Assembly: GCF_003289965.1 (NCBI RefSeq)
Contig: NZ_QMBQ01000002.1
Coordinates: 868,001 to 932,000, forward strand
Length of the DNA stretch: 64,000 nucleotides
Direction of reading: 5' to 3'
Source: Mesorhizobium atlanticum
GTDB taxonomy: Bacteria > Pseudomonadota > Alphaproteobacteria > Rhizobiales > Rhizobiaceae
The notes beneath the pieces are model-generated. The model was not told the DNA's origin, ran no database searches, and saw only the letters and a list, made by a program, of their open reading frames with translations. Both the position numbers and the translations under genes were made by a program. Of this stretch, positions 34,616 to 43,782 are shown in pieces. Each line of letters starts with the position of its first letter. Position 1 is the first letter of the stretch.

Positions 34616-35674
34616 ATGCGCATTGCCCATGTCGCGCCGCTCTATGAATCGGTGCCGCCGAAACTCTATGGCGGGACCGAGCGGATCGTCTTCTACATCA
34701 CCGAAGCGCTGGTCGGGCTCGGCCACGATGTGACGCTGTTCGCGAGTGGCGACAGCAAGACCTCGGTGCGGCTGGTATCCGCGCGTGACCAGGCCATACG
34801 CCTCGACCCGCGGCCAAAGAAATCGGAGATCGCCGCGCATCTAGCCATGCTCGCCGATGTGCGCGCGCGCGCCCAAGAGTTCGACGTCATCCATTTCCAT
34901 CTCAGCCACTTCCTGCATTTTCCTTTCTTCGAAGAGATCGCAGGGCGGACGGTGACGACGCCGCATGGCCGGCTCGACTACGTGGATCTGGCGCCGGCCT
35001 ATAAGCGCTTTCCGCGTTTCCCGATGATCTCGATTTCGCACAGCCAGAAGCGCGGTTTGCCGGACGCGAATTGGCTCGCCACGATCCATCACGGATTGCC
35101 GCTCGATGCCTATCAACCGACTTATGAGCCGCGGGCGGAAGAACCATACCTCGCCTTCCTCGGGCGCCTGTCGCGCGACAAGCGGCCGGACCGCGCCATC
35201 GAGATCGCGCGACGGTCCGGGTTGAAGCTGAAGCTGGCAGCCAAGATCGGTGACGACGACCGCGCATATTTCCGCGACAACATCGAGACGCTCATCGACG
35301 GCGACCGCATCGACTATGTCGGCGAGATCACCGAGGACGAGAAGGCCGAATTCCTCGGCAATGCGGCAGGCCTGCTGTTCCCAATCGACTGGCCGGAGCC
35401 GTTTGGCCTCGTCGCGATCGAGGCCATGGCCTGCGGCACGCCGGTGATCGCCTGGGACCAGGGCGCCTTGCCGGAAATCGTCGACGACGGCATCACCGGC
35501 TTCGTCGTGGACAGTGTGGACGCTGCAGTCGAGTCGATGCCCGCGCTTCTCGAGCTGGACCGGCGGCAGGTGAGGGCGGTGTTCGAGAAAAGGTTCTCGG
35601 CGGCAAGAATGGCTGGCGACTATGTTGCTGCCTATATGCGTCTGACCGGCATGCCGGAGGCCAAAGCCTCCTGA
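34616..35674 (+). CDS. glycosyltransferase family 4 protein
   Basis: GT-B fold glycosyltransferase, 352 residues. N-terminal MRIAHVAPLYESVPPKLYGGTERIV (split: MRIAHVAPLYESVPP, then LYGGTERIV) is the acceptor-domain glycine loop; the C-terminal donor site has LGRLSRDKRPDRAIEIA and the EX7E motif within PEPFGLVAIEAMACGTPVIA. CCGAGGG precedes the ATG at 34616. Followed by a debranching-type enzyme and otsAB, it may make or remodel a storage or protective glucan; the product is unknown. Confidence 0.85.
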   Translation: MRIAHVAPLYESVPPKLYGGTERIVFYITEALVGLGHDVTLFASGDSKTSVRLVSARDQAIRLDPRPKKSEIAAHLAMLADVRARAQEFDVIHFHLSHFLHFPFFEEIAGRTVTTPHGRLDYVDLAPAYKRFPRFPMISISHSQKRGLPDANWLATIHHGLPLDAYQPTYEPRAEEPYLAFLGRLSRDKRPDRAIEIARRSGLKLKLAAKIGDDDRAYFRDNIETLIDGDRIDYVGEITEDEKAEFLGNAAGLLFPIDWPEPFGLVAIEAMACGTPVIAWDQGALPEIVDDGITGFVVDSVDAAVESMPALLELDRRQVRAVFEKRFSAARMAGDYVAAYMRLTGMPEAKAS

Positions 35675-35684
35675 CCTTGATGCC

Positions 35685-35736
35685 TGGAGCCGGATGATTT
35701 CAGGTCCGTTCGACGTGAAATCTGAATCCGGCTCCA
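35685..35736. repeat. palindromic intergenic repeat with 11-bp arms
   Basis: Arms TGGAGCCGGAT (35685-35695) and ATCCGGCTCCA (35726-35736) are perfect; an inner pair ATTTCA(GGTC) / (GACG)TGAAAT extends the hairpin with few gaps. It lies 10 bp after the glycosyltransferase stop and directly before another palindromic repeat. It may form a 3' end hairpin for the upstream transcript. Confidence 0.7.
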
Positions 35737-35747
35737 AATCAAAGAGA

Positions 35748-35800
35748 TAGAGCATAATGTCGCCCGAAAACCGCTTCACACTTTTCGGCATCATGCTCTA
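35748..35800. repeat. palindromic intergenic repeat, Bru-RS-like, copy 2
   Basis: Arms TAGAGCAT (35748-35755) and ATGCTCTA (35793-35800) with core CCGAAAACCGCTTCACACTTTTCGG (shown here in parts: CCGAAAACCGCTTC, CACTTTTCGG). The same core occurs at 26906-26950 and 41487-41556. It ends 27 bp before the start of the debranching-type gene. Confidence 0.75.
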
Positions 35801-35827
35801 GGGCGGGGCAAAACGAAGAGGTGACGA

Positions 35828-37990
35828 ATGACGGAGCTCGACGAGCGCAAGCTCGATCCTGCCGTAGCCCTTTCTTCACTCGACGAGACCGCGCCGCGCG
35901 AACCGCACCGGCTTTTTGCCCTCAAGCAGGGGGATTGCTTCGCGGTCGCCGACGCCTATGGCGACATCAGAGGGGCGGGCGACGGCTTCTTTCGCGACGA
36001 CACGCGCGTGCTCTCCGAATTCCGGCTGACCATCGGCGGCAGGCAGATGTCGCTGCTCGGCGCTTCGCTCAGCCAGGACAATGTGCTGTTCACGTCCAAC
36101 CTGACCAACCTGCCGATCCAGAGCGCCGCTGGTCGCGACATCCCGCAGGGCGCGATCCATATCGAACGCGTGAGGCTGATCTGGCAGGACAGGCTGTTCG
36201 AGCGGATCACGCTGTCCAACTACAGCCGCGAGCATTCGACGATCACCGCCTCGCTGCATTTCGCCGCCGATTTTCGCGACATGTTCGAGGTGCGCGGCTC
36301 GACGCGGGTGAAGCGCGGCACGATACATGTCGCCAAGACCGACAAGACCTCGGTGCTGCTCGGCTATGATGGCCTCGACGGCCTGCCGCGGCTTTCCGCA
36401 ATCTCCTTTTCGCAGGCGCCAGATCAGCTGAGCGACAATCGCGCCGATTTCCTCATCGCGGTGACCAAGCGCAGCCAGAAAGTGCTCTATGTCGAAGTCG
36501 GTCCCGAGGTCGCCGATGCGCCCGACCGCGACCGCTTCCGCGCGGCTGCGGCGCGGGCGCGCTTCGGCATGCGCGCCAAGCGCAGGCATGGCGCCACGGT
36601 GCACAGCTCGGGCCGCGTCTTCAACGACTGGGTCGAGCGCGCTCGCGCCGACGTTGCACTGCTCACCACCGAGCTTTCGACGGGACCTTATCCCTATGCC
36701 GGCATTCCGTGGTTCTCGACGGCGTTCGGCCGCGACGGGGTGATCTCCAGCCTGCAGATGCTTTGGCTCAATCCGGGCCTGGCGCGCGGCGTGCTGGCAT
36801 TTCTGGCCGAGCACCAGGCGACGGAAACGTCGCCCTTTTCGGATTCCCAGCCGGGCAAGATCATGCATGAGACGCGCAAGGGCGAAATGGCAGCGCTGCG
36901 CGAGCTTCCGTTCGGGCGCTACTATGGCGGCGTCGACACCACGCCGCTCTATATTCATCTCGCTTCCGCCTATGCCGACCGCACCGGCGACATGGCCTTC
37001 ATCGACAAGCTTTGGCCTTCGCTCAAGGCCGCCGCCGAATGGACGGAGGAGGCGAGCCGCGCCACCGGCTTCGTCACCTACCAGCGCGCCGCCGAGTCTG
37101 GTCTGGCCAACCAGGGCTGGAAGGACAGTTTCGATTCGGTGTTCCACGCCGACGGCCGCATTCCAAAAGGGCCGATCGCGCTGGTCGAGGTGCAGGGCTA
37201 TGTCTTTGCCGCCTTTCGGGGCCTGGCGGCGCTGGCGCGCCGCCGCGGCGAATTCGCCGACGCCGAGCACTGGGATAACCGCGCCGAGGAAATGCGGGTC
37301 GCGGTGGAACGGGATTTTTGGCAGGACGACATGAATTTCTACGCTCTGGCCATCGATGGCGAGGGCCAGCCGTGCAAGGTGCGAACGACAAACGCCGGAC
37401 ACCTGCTTTTCGTCGGGCTGCCACAGCCCGAGCGGGCGAAGCTCGTCGCCGACCAACTGCTCTCCGCCTCATTCCATTCAGGCTGGGGACTGCGCACGCT
37501 CGCCGACGACGCGGTGTTCTTCAACCCGATGTCCTACCACAACGGCTCGATCTGGCCGCACGATACGGCGCTCTGCGGGGTCGGCCTGGCGCGCTACGGC
37601 GAACGCGACAGCGTGGTGCGGCTGATGAGCGGCACATTCGAGTCGGCCGTGCATTTCAACATGCGGCTGCCGGAACTGTTCTGCGGCTTCACCCGCGCGC
37701 CCGGCGAGGCGCCGATCGCTTATCCCGTCGCCTGCCTGCCGCAGGCCTGGTCGGCAGGTTCCACCTTCATGCTGATGCAGGCGTGCCTGGGCCTGGAGAT
37801 TGATGGCTGGGAGGGCGAATTGCATGTCACTCGACCAAGGCTTCCGATCGGTATCGACATGCTGACGCTTCGGCATCTCAGCGTCGGGGACAAGGCGGTC
37901 GATCTAACCTTCCAGCGCGTCGGCGACCGCGTCGTCGCTTTCCTGTCCGACCGCCACGAGGGGCAGGTACCGCTTATCGTTCGCACGTAA
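35828..37990 (+). CDS. amylo-alpha-1,6-glucosidase (glycogen-debranching enzyme type)
   Basis: 720-residue protein with an N-terminal GDE_N_bis-type beta domain (KQGDCFAVADAYGDIRGAGD, then FFRDDTRVLSEFRL) and a C-terminal alpha/alpha-toroid glucosidase domain (GIPWFSTAFGRDGVISSLQ, HETRKGEMA, YGGVDTTPLYI, NQGWKDSFD, NPMSYHNGSIWPHDTA), the set seen in bacterial debranching-like enzymes. It probably hydrolyses alpha-glucosidic links in an oligosaccharide or glucan. It sits 148 bp before otsA; released glucose could supply trehalose synthesis. The exact linkage is not evident. Confidence 0.86.
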   Translation: MTELDERKLDPAVALSSLDETAPREPHRLFALKQGDCFAVADAYGDIRGAGDGFFRDDTRVLSEFRLTIGGRQMSLLGASLSQDNVLFTSNLTNLPIQSAAGRDIPQGAIHIERVRLIWQDRLFERITLSNYSREHSTITASLHFAADFRDMFEVRGSTRVKRGTIHVAKTDKTSVLLGYDGLDGLPRLSAISFSQAPDQLSDNRADFLIAVTKRSQKVLYVEVGPEVADAPDRDRFRAAAARARFGMRAKRRHGATVHSSGRVFNDWVERARADVALLTTELSTGPYPYAGIPWFSTAFGRDGVISSLQMLWLNPGLARGVLAFLAEHQATETSPFSDSQPGKIMHETRKGEMAALRELPFGRYYGGVDTTPLYIHLASAYADRTGDMAFIDKLWPSLKAAAEWTEEASRATGFVTYQRAAESGLANQGWKDSFDSVFHADGRIPKGPIALVEVQGYVFAAFRGLAALARRRGEFADAEHWDNRAEEMRVAVERDFWQDDMNFYALAIDGEGQPCKVRTTNAGHLLFVGLPQPERAKLVADQLLSASFHSGWGLRTLADDAVFFNPMSYHNGSIWPHDTALCGVGLARYGERDSVVRLMSGTFESAVHFNMRLPELFCGFTRAPGEAPIAYPVACLPQAWSAGSTFMLMQACLGLEIDGWEGELHVTRPRLPIGIDMLTLRHLSVGDKAVDLTFQRVGDRVVAFLSDRHEGQVPLIVRT

Positions 37991-38031
37991 ACAAAGCGCT
38001 GCAAGCCCACGTCCAACAATCGAAAAGTGTC

Positions 38032-38056
38032 GGAACTGATCGCTGGTTCGTGCGTT
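38032..38056 (+). promoter_or_regulatory. candidate EcfG (general stress sigma) promoter of otsAB
   Basis: GGAAC (38032-38036), 16-base spacer, CGTT (38053-38056), an exact match to the alphaproteobacterial EcfG/RpoE2 consensus GGAAC-N16-17-CGTT as I recall it. It lies 83 bp before the otsA ATG. Trehalose synthesis genes are known general-stress targets in rhizobia, so the position makes sense. Confidence 0.65.
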
Positions 38057-38138
38057 GCAGACCTAAGCCGGTCTGCCCGTCCGCGGCCGGCACGAACGAA
38101 AACAATGAACGGACGGCCGGAGGCAACCTGGCACTTCA

Positions 38139-39932
38139 ATGACACAATACGGCGTCGACCTGCTACTGGTCCTTATTCTCGCAAGCCTTGGACTGTCCGC
38201 ACTAGCGATTTTCATTTCGATATCTCGGTACCGTCGCAATCATCCAAGAGCGTTGGCTGTGCCGGCTTCCGGCGACGACTCCGCCACCGAAGGCGCGCGC
38301 AAGGTGCTGCGCGAATTCGAGAAGAACGGACAGTCGGTCGATGCGGCTCTCGTTAGCTGGTCGCCCGATACCCTGCGCAAGATCCTTGCCGAGGACCTGC
38401 CGGATGCGCAGGTCATCGTGGTCTCCAATCGCGAGCCGTATATCCACAACGAGACCAATGACGGCGAGGTCGAATTGGTGGTGCCGGCGAGCGGCCTGGT
38501 TTCCGCGCTGGAGCCGATAACACGCGCCTGCGCGGGCACCTGGATCGCCTATGGCGGTGGCAGCGCCGACCGGACGGTGGTCGACGAACACGACCGCGTG
38601 CAGGTGCCGCCTGGCCATCCCTCCTACACGCTGCGTCGTGTCTGGTTGAGCGACGAGGAATATCAAGGCTACTATCTCGGCTTTGCCAATGAAGGCTTGT
38701 GGCCGCTCTGCCATATCGCCTTCACACGGCCGATTTTTCGCGAGTCGGACTGGGAGGCCTATGAAGCCGTCAACCGCAAGTTTGCCGACACGGTGGTTGC
38801 CGAGGCTCGCAACGAGCGACCGATCGTGCTTGTCCAGGACTATCACTTCGCGCTTCTGCCGCGCATGATCCGCGAGCGTCTGCCCGAGGCGATCGTCATC
38901 ACCTTCTGGCATATCCCCTGGCCGAATTCGGAAGTGTTCAGCATCTGCCCGTGGCGCGAGCGCATACTGGACGGCTTGCTCGGCAGCTCGATCGTCGGCT
39001 TCCACACCCAGTTCCATGCCAACAACTTCACCGAGAGCGTCGACCGCTTCATGGAAAGCCGTATCGAGCGTGCCGATGCCGCCATTTCCTATGGCGGCCA
39101 GGTGACGCTGGTGCATTCCTATCCGATCTCGATCGAATGGCCGGTCGAGCTCTTGAAATCCTTGCCCAGTGTCGAGGAATGCCGGGTACGCGTTCGCAAA
39201 CGGTTCAGGATTCCAGCCAGCGCCAAGCTGTGCGTCGGCGTCGAGCGTCTCGACTACACCAAGGGCATCCTCGATCGCTTCCACGCGCTGGAGGAGCTGT
39301 TCATCCGTCATCCGGAAATGGTGGGCAACGTTGTGTTCCTGCAGATCGCGGCGCCTAGCCGGGGCACGCTGCCGGCATACAAGCATCTGCATGAGGAATG
39401 CCTGCGCTGTGCCGAGGAGATCAACCAGCGCTATGGCAGCGAGTCCTATCGGCCGGTCGTCATGGTGGCAGAGCACCATTCGCAAGCCGCGGTCTATGAA
39501 CTCTATCGCGCCGCCGACATCTGCCTTGTCACCAGCCTGCATGACGGCATGAACCTGGTCGCCAAGGAGTTCGTCGCGTCGCGCGACGACGAGCAGGGCG
39601 TGCTTTTGCTCAGCACCTTCGCCGGTGCCTCGCGCGAGTTGCTGGAGGCTCTGATCGTCAACCCTTACGATGCGGCGATGATGAGCGAGGCGATGCTGCA
39701 GGCGCTGACCATGGGGCCGGACGAGCAGCATGAGCGCATGCGGCGCATGCGCGAGATCGTGCGCGACAACAATGTCTATCGCTGGGCCGGCAGCATGCTG
39801 CTCGACGCGGCGCGGCTGAGGAAGCGGGGCGACCTGGATCGGGTCACGGCCTTATACGAGCGGCCCACAGGCCTCACCGGAGACAATGTCGTTTCCATGT
39901 TCGAACGCAAACAGGCAGTCGGATTCCGATGA
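38139..39932 (+). CDS. otsA: alpha,alpha-trehalose-6-phosphate synthase with N-terminal membrane anchor
   Basis: GT20 enzyme joining UDP-glucose and glucose-6-phosphate, 597 residues. Core motifs are [18 protein letters not shown] (Asp234), FWHIPWPN (257-264), [11 protein letters not shown], the Arg/Lys pair in [10 protein letters not shown] (370, 375) and [11 protein letters not shown]. Unlike soluble OtsA of about 470 residues it begins with a hydrophobic helix (about residues 5-27, [19 protein letters not shown]) and a 60-residue basic linker before the catalytic fold, so it is probably anchored on the inner membrane with the active site in the cytoplasm. Overlaps otsB by 4 bp (ATGA). Confidence 0.9.
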   Translation: MTQYGVDLLLVLILASLGLSALAIFISISRYRRNHPRALAVPASGDDSATEGARKVLREFEKNGQSVDAALVSWSPDTLRKILAEDLPDAQVIVVSNREPYIHNETNDGEVELVVPASGLVSALEPITRACAGTWIAYGGGSADRTVVDEHDRVQVPPGHPSYTLRRVWLSDEEYQGYYLGFANEGLWPLCHIAFTRPIFRESDWEAYEAVNRKFADTVVAEARNERPIVLVQDYHFALLPRMIRERLPEAIVITFWHIPWPNSEVFSICPWRERILDGLLGSSIVGFHTQFHANNFTESVDRFMESRIERADAAISYGGQVTLVHSYPISIEWPVELLKSLPSVEECRVRVRKRFRIPASAKLCVGVERLDYTKGILDRFHALEELFIRHPEMVGNVVFLQIAAPSRGTLPAYKHLHEECLRCAEEINQRYGSESYRPVVMVAEHHSQAAVYELYRAADICLVTSLHDGMNLVAKEFVASRDDEQGVLLLSTFAGASRELLEALIVNPYDAAMMSEAMLQALTMGPDEQHERMRRMREIVRDNNVYRWAGSMLLDAARLRKRGDLDRVTALYERPTGLTGDNVVSMFERKQAVGFR

Positions 39933-40711
39933 ACATCCAGGCAGACCTCACCCCGCCGCTTCCAGAAGGCCGGTGGGCGCTTTTCCTCGACATCGACGGC
40001 ACTTTGCTGGAGCACGCGGCGCATCCCGACGCCGTCTTGGTCAGCGAGGAATTGCGCGTTCTTCTGCAGACAATCGAGCGGCGGTTGGACGGTGCGCTCG
40101 CCTTCATCACCGGGCGCTCGATCGCGGCCGTCGACCATCTGTTCGCCCCCTTGAAACTCCGGATTGCCGGCCTCTACGGGCTGGAGCACCGACTTGTGCC
40201 GGACGGACCGATCGAGGCCGCCGACGAGCCGGCGGATATGGCCGCACTTGCCGACGAGATCGAACTGGAGTTGGCAAGCCAGGCCGTCTATGTCGAACGC
40301 AAGGGGCCGGTGCTCGCGATCCATACGAGAGCAGCGCCGCAGCTTCTGGCGCGGGCGACGGAGCTGGTCGAGGCTGCGCTTGAGCGCCTGCCGAAGGGCT
40401 ACCGCGTGATCGCCGGCAATGCGGGGGTCGAGCTGATGCCGCTCGAAGCCGCCAAGGGCGCCGCGATCCGGCGGTTCATGCAGCTCGATCCTTTCACCGG
40501 CAGGCGTCCGGTGTTCCTCGGCGACGATACGTCCGACGAGAACGGCTTCGAGACGGTCAATGCCGCGGGCGGAATCTCGATCCGCGTCAAGCCGCAGGGC
40601 GAGACGGCGGCCCGCTTCGCAATTGAAGATGTCGCCAGCGCGATCGCCTGGCTCGAAGCCAATTTCGTCGAGCCTGCCGCGCAGGCGTCCAGCCGCAATC
40701 TCGTTGCCTAG
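39929..40711 (+). CDS. otsB: trehalose-6-phosphate phosphatase
   Basis: HAD-superfamily phosphatase releasing trehalose, 260 residues. Motif I LFLDIDGTLLE (nucleophile Asp21, acid Asp23), ITGRS for motif II, the Lys in EAAKGAAIRRF and motif IV GDDTSDENGFE are all present. Start overlaps the otsA stop, so the two enzymes are made together. It converges with the minus-strand ABC ATPase gene 20 bp away. Confidence 0.92.
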   Translation: MNIQADLTPPLPEGRWALFLDIDGTLLEHAAHPDAVLVSEELRVLLQTIERRLDGALAFITGRSIAAVDHLFAPLKLRIAGLYGLEHRLVPDGPIEAADEPADMAALADEIELELASQAVYVERKGPVLAIHTRAAPQLLARATELVEAALERLPKGYRVIAGNAGVELMPLEAAKGAAIRRFMQLDPFTGRRPVFLGDDTSDENGFETVNAAGGISIRVKPQGETAARFAIEDVASAIAWLEANFVEPAAQASSRNLVA

Positions 40712-40731
40712 ACCGGCCAGCTGCTCCACAG

Positions 40732-41469
40732 CTACTGCTGCTGCAGGCCCGTGATCATGGCGATGATCTCGTTCTTGTCGGTCTTTTTGGTCTCGCGCAC
40801 GCCGATCTGCTTGCCGCGCCTCAGGACGCAGATGCGGTCCGACAGCTTGAACACCTGGTCGAGGCTGTGGCTGATGATCAGGATGCCGACATTACGCTGC
40901 TCGAGCGACTGAACGATCGCTTCCACCTTGGCCGTCTCGGCGACGCCGAGCGCGGCTGTCGGCTCGTCGAGCAGGATCAGCTTGCTTGCCCAGTGCGTCG
41001 CCCTGGCGATCGCGACTCCCTGGCGCTGACCGCCGGAAAGGTCGCGGATGGTGGCGTGCGCGGAAGGGATGCGCACGTCGAGCTCCTTCACCAGCTTCTC
41101 CGTCTCGTCGATCATGCGGCGGCGGTCGAGCAGGCCGAAGCGGTTCAGCGGCTCTCGGCCGAGGAACATGTTCATGTAGACCGTCTGCTGGTCGGCCAAA
41201 GCGAGATCCTGGTAGACCACCTCAATGCCGTGCGCGCGCCCCATCGTCGCGTTCGACATCGTCACCGGCTTGCCCTCGATCGTGATCGTGCCCGAGGAGG
41301 GTGGGTGCACGCCGGAAATGATCTTGACCAGCGTCGATTTGCCGGCGCCGTTGTCGCCGACAAGCGCGACGATCTCGCCAGGAAAGACCTCGAGCGAGAA
41401 ATTCTCGATCGCGGTGAGGCCGCCGAAATTTTTGCGGATGTCCTGAAGCTGCAGGATGGGGGCGCTCAT
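40732..41469 (-). CDS. sugar-type ABC transporter ATP-binding protein, single domain (FrcA-like)
   Basis: ATPase of 245 residues with one nucleotide-binding domain, like FrcA and unlike the double-domain RbsA type. Walker A GDNGAGKST (38-46), Q-loop VVYQDLALAD, signature LSGGQRQGVAIARA, Walker B ILLDEPTAALGV and switch His in IISHSLDQVF. AAGGAGAATGCG precedes the ATG. It is the last gene of the ROK-M20-SBP-SBP-permease-PLP operon, separated from the PLP gene by a palindromic repeat. Confidence 0.9.
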   Translation of the reverse strand: MSAPILQLQDIRKNFGGLTAIENFSLEVFPGEIVALVGDNGAGKSTLVKIISGVHPPSSGTITIEGKPVTMSNATMGRAHGIEVVYQDLALADQQTVYMNMFLGREPLNRFGLLDRRRMIDETEKLVKELDVRIPSAHATIRDLSGGQRQGVAIARATHWASKLILLDEPTAALGVAETAKVEAIVQSLEQRNVGILIISHSLDQVFKLSDRICVLRRGKQIGVRETKKTDKNEIIAMITGLQQQ

Positions 41470-41486
41470 CGCATTCTCCTTCGTTG

Positions 41487-41556
41487 GAGCATGGTCTTGT
41501 CCGAAAACCGGTTCCCACTTTTCGCTGACGCGGTCCTTCGGTTCGGGATCATGCTC
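41487..41556. repeat. palindromic intergenic repeat, Bru-RS-like, copy 3
   Basis: Arms GAGCATG (41487-41493) and CATGCTC (41550-41556) with core TCCGAAAACCGGTTCCCACTTTTCG and an extra 20-base segment after it (CTGACGCGGTCCTTCGG). It lies inside an operon, between the PLP protein gene and the ATPase gene, and its last base is part of the PLP gene stop codon. Copies 1 and 2 share the core. Confidence 0.75.
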
Positions 41557-42755
41557 TAAACCGGCCAGGCATAGGCTTCGCCGAACCCGTTCTCGATCGT
41601 TTCAACCACTGGCTTGCCCTTCGAGATGCCGGAGACGCCGACGACATAGGCGCGGGTGACGAAGGCCTGGCCGCGGAAACCGAAGACGGCGCTGTCGCCG
41701 GGCCTCGGCACGCCGGCACCGGACGCGTCGATCATGGCGTAGTAGTCGATCGCCGAAGGTGGCGGCACTTCGACGCTTTTGAGCGCCGACGCGGCGGTGG
41801 TCGGCTCGGCCGAGACGATCGCCTTGACGTCGTAGTCCGGGAAGATCGGATCGATATAGAAGCCGCCGCCGAAGCAGTAGGCCTTGCCGCCAGACAGATG
41901 CGACACTTCGGTGAGATAGAGCACGGCAGGCAGTTCCGGCAGGTCTTCCATGACATGCAGCGCCGTGGTGCCGTGCAGACCGTTGCCGGGTTCGCACTGC
42001 GTGGCGCCGGCTTCCGCCAGCGCGGCCAGCATGACGCTCGACGTGGTGCCCGGCGCGTTGATCTCGATCTCCTTGCGGCCGGCCTTGGCAAGCGCCTCGG
42101 CGGCCTTGCTCAGCGTCGCCAGATTGGGTGTCGGCAACAGCTTTCGCGCGGCATGGTCGAAGAGCAGGGCAGGGAAGGTGGTGATGCCGGCGAAGCGGCC
42201 GCCTGGAACGGCGTCGAGCCGGTCGGCGACGGCGACAATTTCGCGGGCGTCGAAGCCGCCTTCATGGCCGCGGTAGAAAATGTCGCCCTCGGCGGCGATA
42301 CGGGCCAGCAGGTCCTGGACATAGCCGGCCGCCTTGGCGCCCATGCCCGCTTCCTCGGCCTTGGTGTCGTTGAAGACGGTCCAGTAGTCCGGCTTGAAGG
42401 TCCTCGCCGCCGCGTCCGCCTCGAATTTCGCGATCTGCTGCAGATGGCCGAGATGGCCAAGCTTCATGCCGGCCTTGTGGGTGGCGCGCGCGCAGGCCAT
42501 GTCGACGGCGACAGCGCGTTCGATGCCGCCGCGCATCACCGCCTTGCAGAAGGAACTGGACCGCCCGACCTGCTTGGTCATGGCGAAGATCTTCAAGCCG
42601 AGCCGATCGGCTTCCTGTTTGAGGATCTTTGCATTGTGCTCGACCGTATCGAGATCGAGCACATAGGCGTTGGCCGGCAGCTTGCCCTGCTGGTGAAGGC
42701 CGATCGCCGCTTCGATGAAGGCGGGGTTGCGGCGGCGCAGAACGTCGAGAAACAT
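41556..42755 (-). CDS. alanine racemase-like PLP-dependent protein (YhfX family)
   Basis: 399-residue protein with the alanine racemase-type N-terminal barrel: YVLDLDTVEHNA and the likely PLP Lys in FAMTKQVGRSS (about K61), followed by substrate-side motifs GITTFPALLFD, EINAPGTTSS and LHGTTALHVMEDLPELPAV (partly quoted). It resembles the YhfX/amino acid racemase-like group; the reaction is unknown. It lies between the permease (12 bp) and the ATPase of an importer operon, so it probably acts on the imported compound, perhaps an amino acid or an amino sugar derivative. Confidence 0.78.
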   Translation of the reverse strand: MFLDVLRRRNPAFIEAAIGLHQQGKLPANAYVLDLDTVEHNAKILKQEADRLGLKIFAMTKQVGRSSSFCKAVMRGGIERAVAVDMACARATHKAGMKLGHLGHLQQIAKFEADAAARTFKPDYWTVFNDTKAEEAGMGAKAAGYVQDLLARIAAEGDIFYRGHEGGFDAREIVAVADRLDAVPGGRFAGITTFPALLFDHAARKLLPTPNLATLSKAAEALAKAGRKEIEINAPGTTSSVMLAALAEAGATQCEPGNGLHGTTALHVMEDLPELPAVLYLTEVSHLSGGKAYCFGGGFYIDPIFPDYDVKAIVSAEPTTAASALKSVEVPPPSAIDYYAMIDASGAGVPRPGDSAVFGFRGQAFVTRAYVVGVSGISKGKPVVETIENGFGEAYAWPV

Positions 42756-42767
42756 GGGATGATTCCT

Positions 42768-43739
42768 TCAGCGGGATTTGTCGCGCAGCGACACGGCGAC
42801 GGCGGTGAGGATGATCAGGCCGCGCACGATCATCTGGTCGGAGACCGAAAGGCCCATCAGGATCAGCCCGTTGTTCAGCATGCCCATCATCAGCGAGCCG
42901 ACGAGGGCGCCGACAATCGAGCCCTTGCCGCCATTGAGCAGTGTGCCGCCGACGATGACGGCGGCGATGACCGTCATCAGATCCGTTTCACCAAGCGTGT
43001 ATTTCGCCGCCTGCAGGCGGCCGGCATAGAGCAGACCCGCAAGCCCCGCGAGACCGCCGCTGATGGTGAGCACGGCGAGCCTGATCTTGGGCACGCTGAT
43101 GCCCGAAACGCTCGCCGCGCGGGCATTGTCGCCGGTCGCCAGCACATGCGCGCCGAAGCGCGTCTCGCGGTAGATGAGGTGGCCGACGGCGATGGCAATC
43201 ACCGTCCACCAGATCAGCGACGGCACGCCGAGCAGCGAGCCCGAACCGAAGAAGCCGGTGAAGGCCTCGTTGGTGACCGAGATCGAACGCAGGTCGGTCA
43301 TCGAGCGCGAGACACCGGCAAACAGACCCATGGTCGCCAGCGTCACCAGGAAGGACGGCAGCCTGACATAGGCGACCAGCGCGCCGTTGATGAGGCCGAT
43401 CAGGATGCCGGCGCCCAGGCCGGCGACGATGCCTGCCGCCATCCCATAGGAGGCGATGGTGACGGCGGCGGTGAGCGCCGATACCGCCACGATCGAGCCG
43501 ATCGAAAGGTCGATCTCGCCGGCCGACATGACGAAGACGAGGCCGATCGCCATGATCGTCACCGGCGCCGTCTGCAGCACGATGTTGGAGAGGTTGCGGA
43601 CGGTGAGGAAGCCACTGTCCCGCAACATGAAGGCGAAGAACAGGAAGATCGCCAGGAAGCCGAGATAGACGACATATTGCTGCAGATTGAAGCGGCTTGC
43701 GAAGCTGCCCACCTCGGTGCCGGTGTTGGCGCTGGTCAT
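42768..43739 (-). CDS. sugar-type ABC transporter permease (RbsC/FrcC family)
   Basis: Inner-membrane permease, 323 residues, about eight to ten hydrophobic segments; MSAGEIDLSIGSIVAVSA is the family motif and VGGTLLNGGKGS the later loop. It begins 43 bp after the first binding-protein gene and is the only permease of the operon, so the channel should be a homodimer served by two binding proteins. Confidence 0.88.
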   Translation of the reverse strand: MTSANTGTEVGSFASRFNLQQYVVYLGFLAIFLFFAFMLRDSGFLTVRNLSNIVLQTAPVTIMAIGLVFVMSAGEIDLSIGSIVAVSALTAAVTIASYGMAAGIVAGLGAGILIGLINGALVAYVRLPSFLVTLATMGLFAGVSRSMTDLRSISVTNEAFTGFFGSGSLLGVPSLIWWTVIAIAVGHLIYRETRFGAHVLATGDNARAASVSGISVPKIRLAVLTISGGLAGLAGLLYAGRLQAAKYTLGETDLMTVIAAVIVGGTLLNGGKGSIVGALVGSLMMGMLNNGLILMGLSVSDQMIVRGLIILTAVAVSLRDKSR

Positions 43740-43782
43740 GTTCGATCTCCGATGGTTTGCGCTTCGCAGCCTGCCATGCTGT

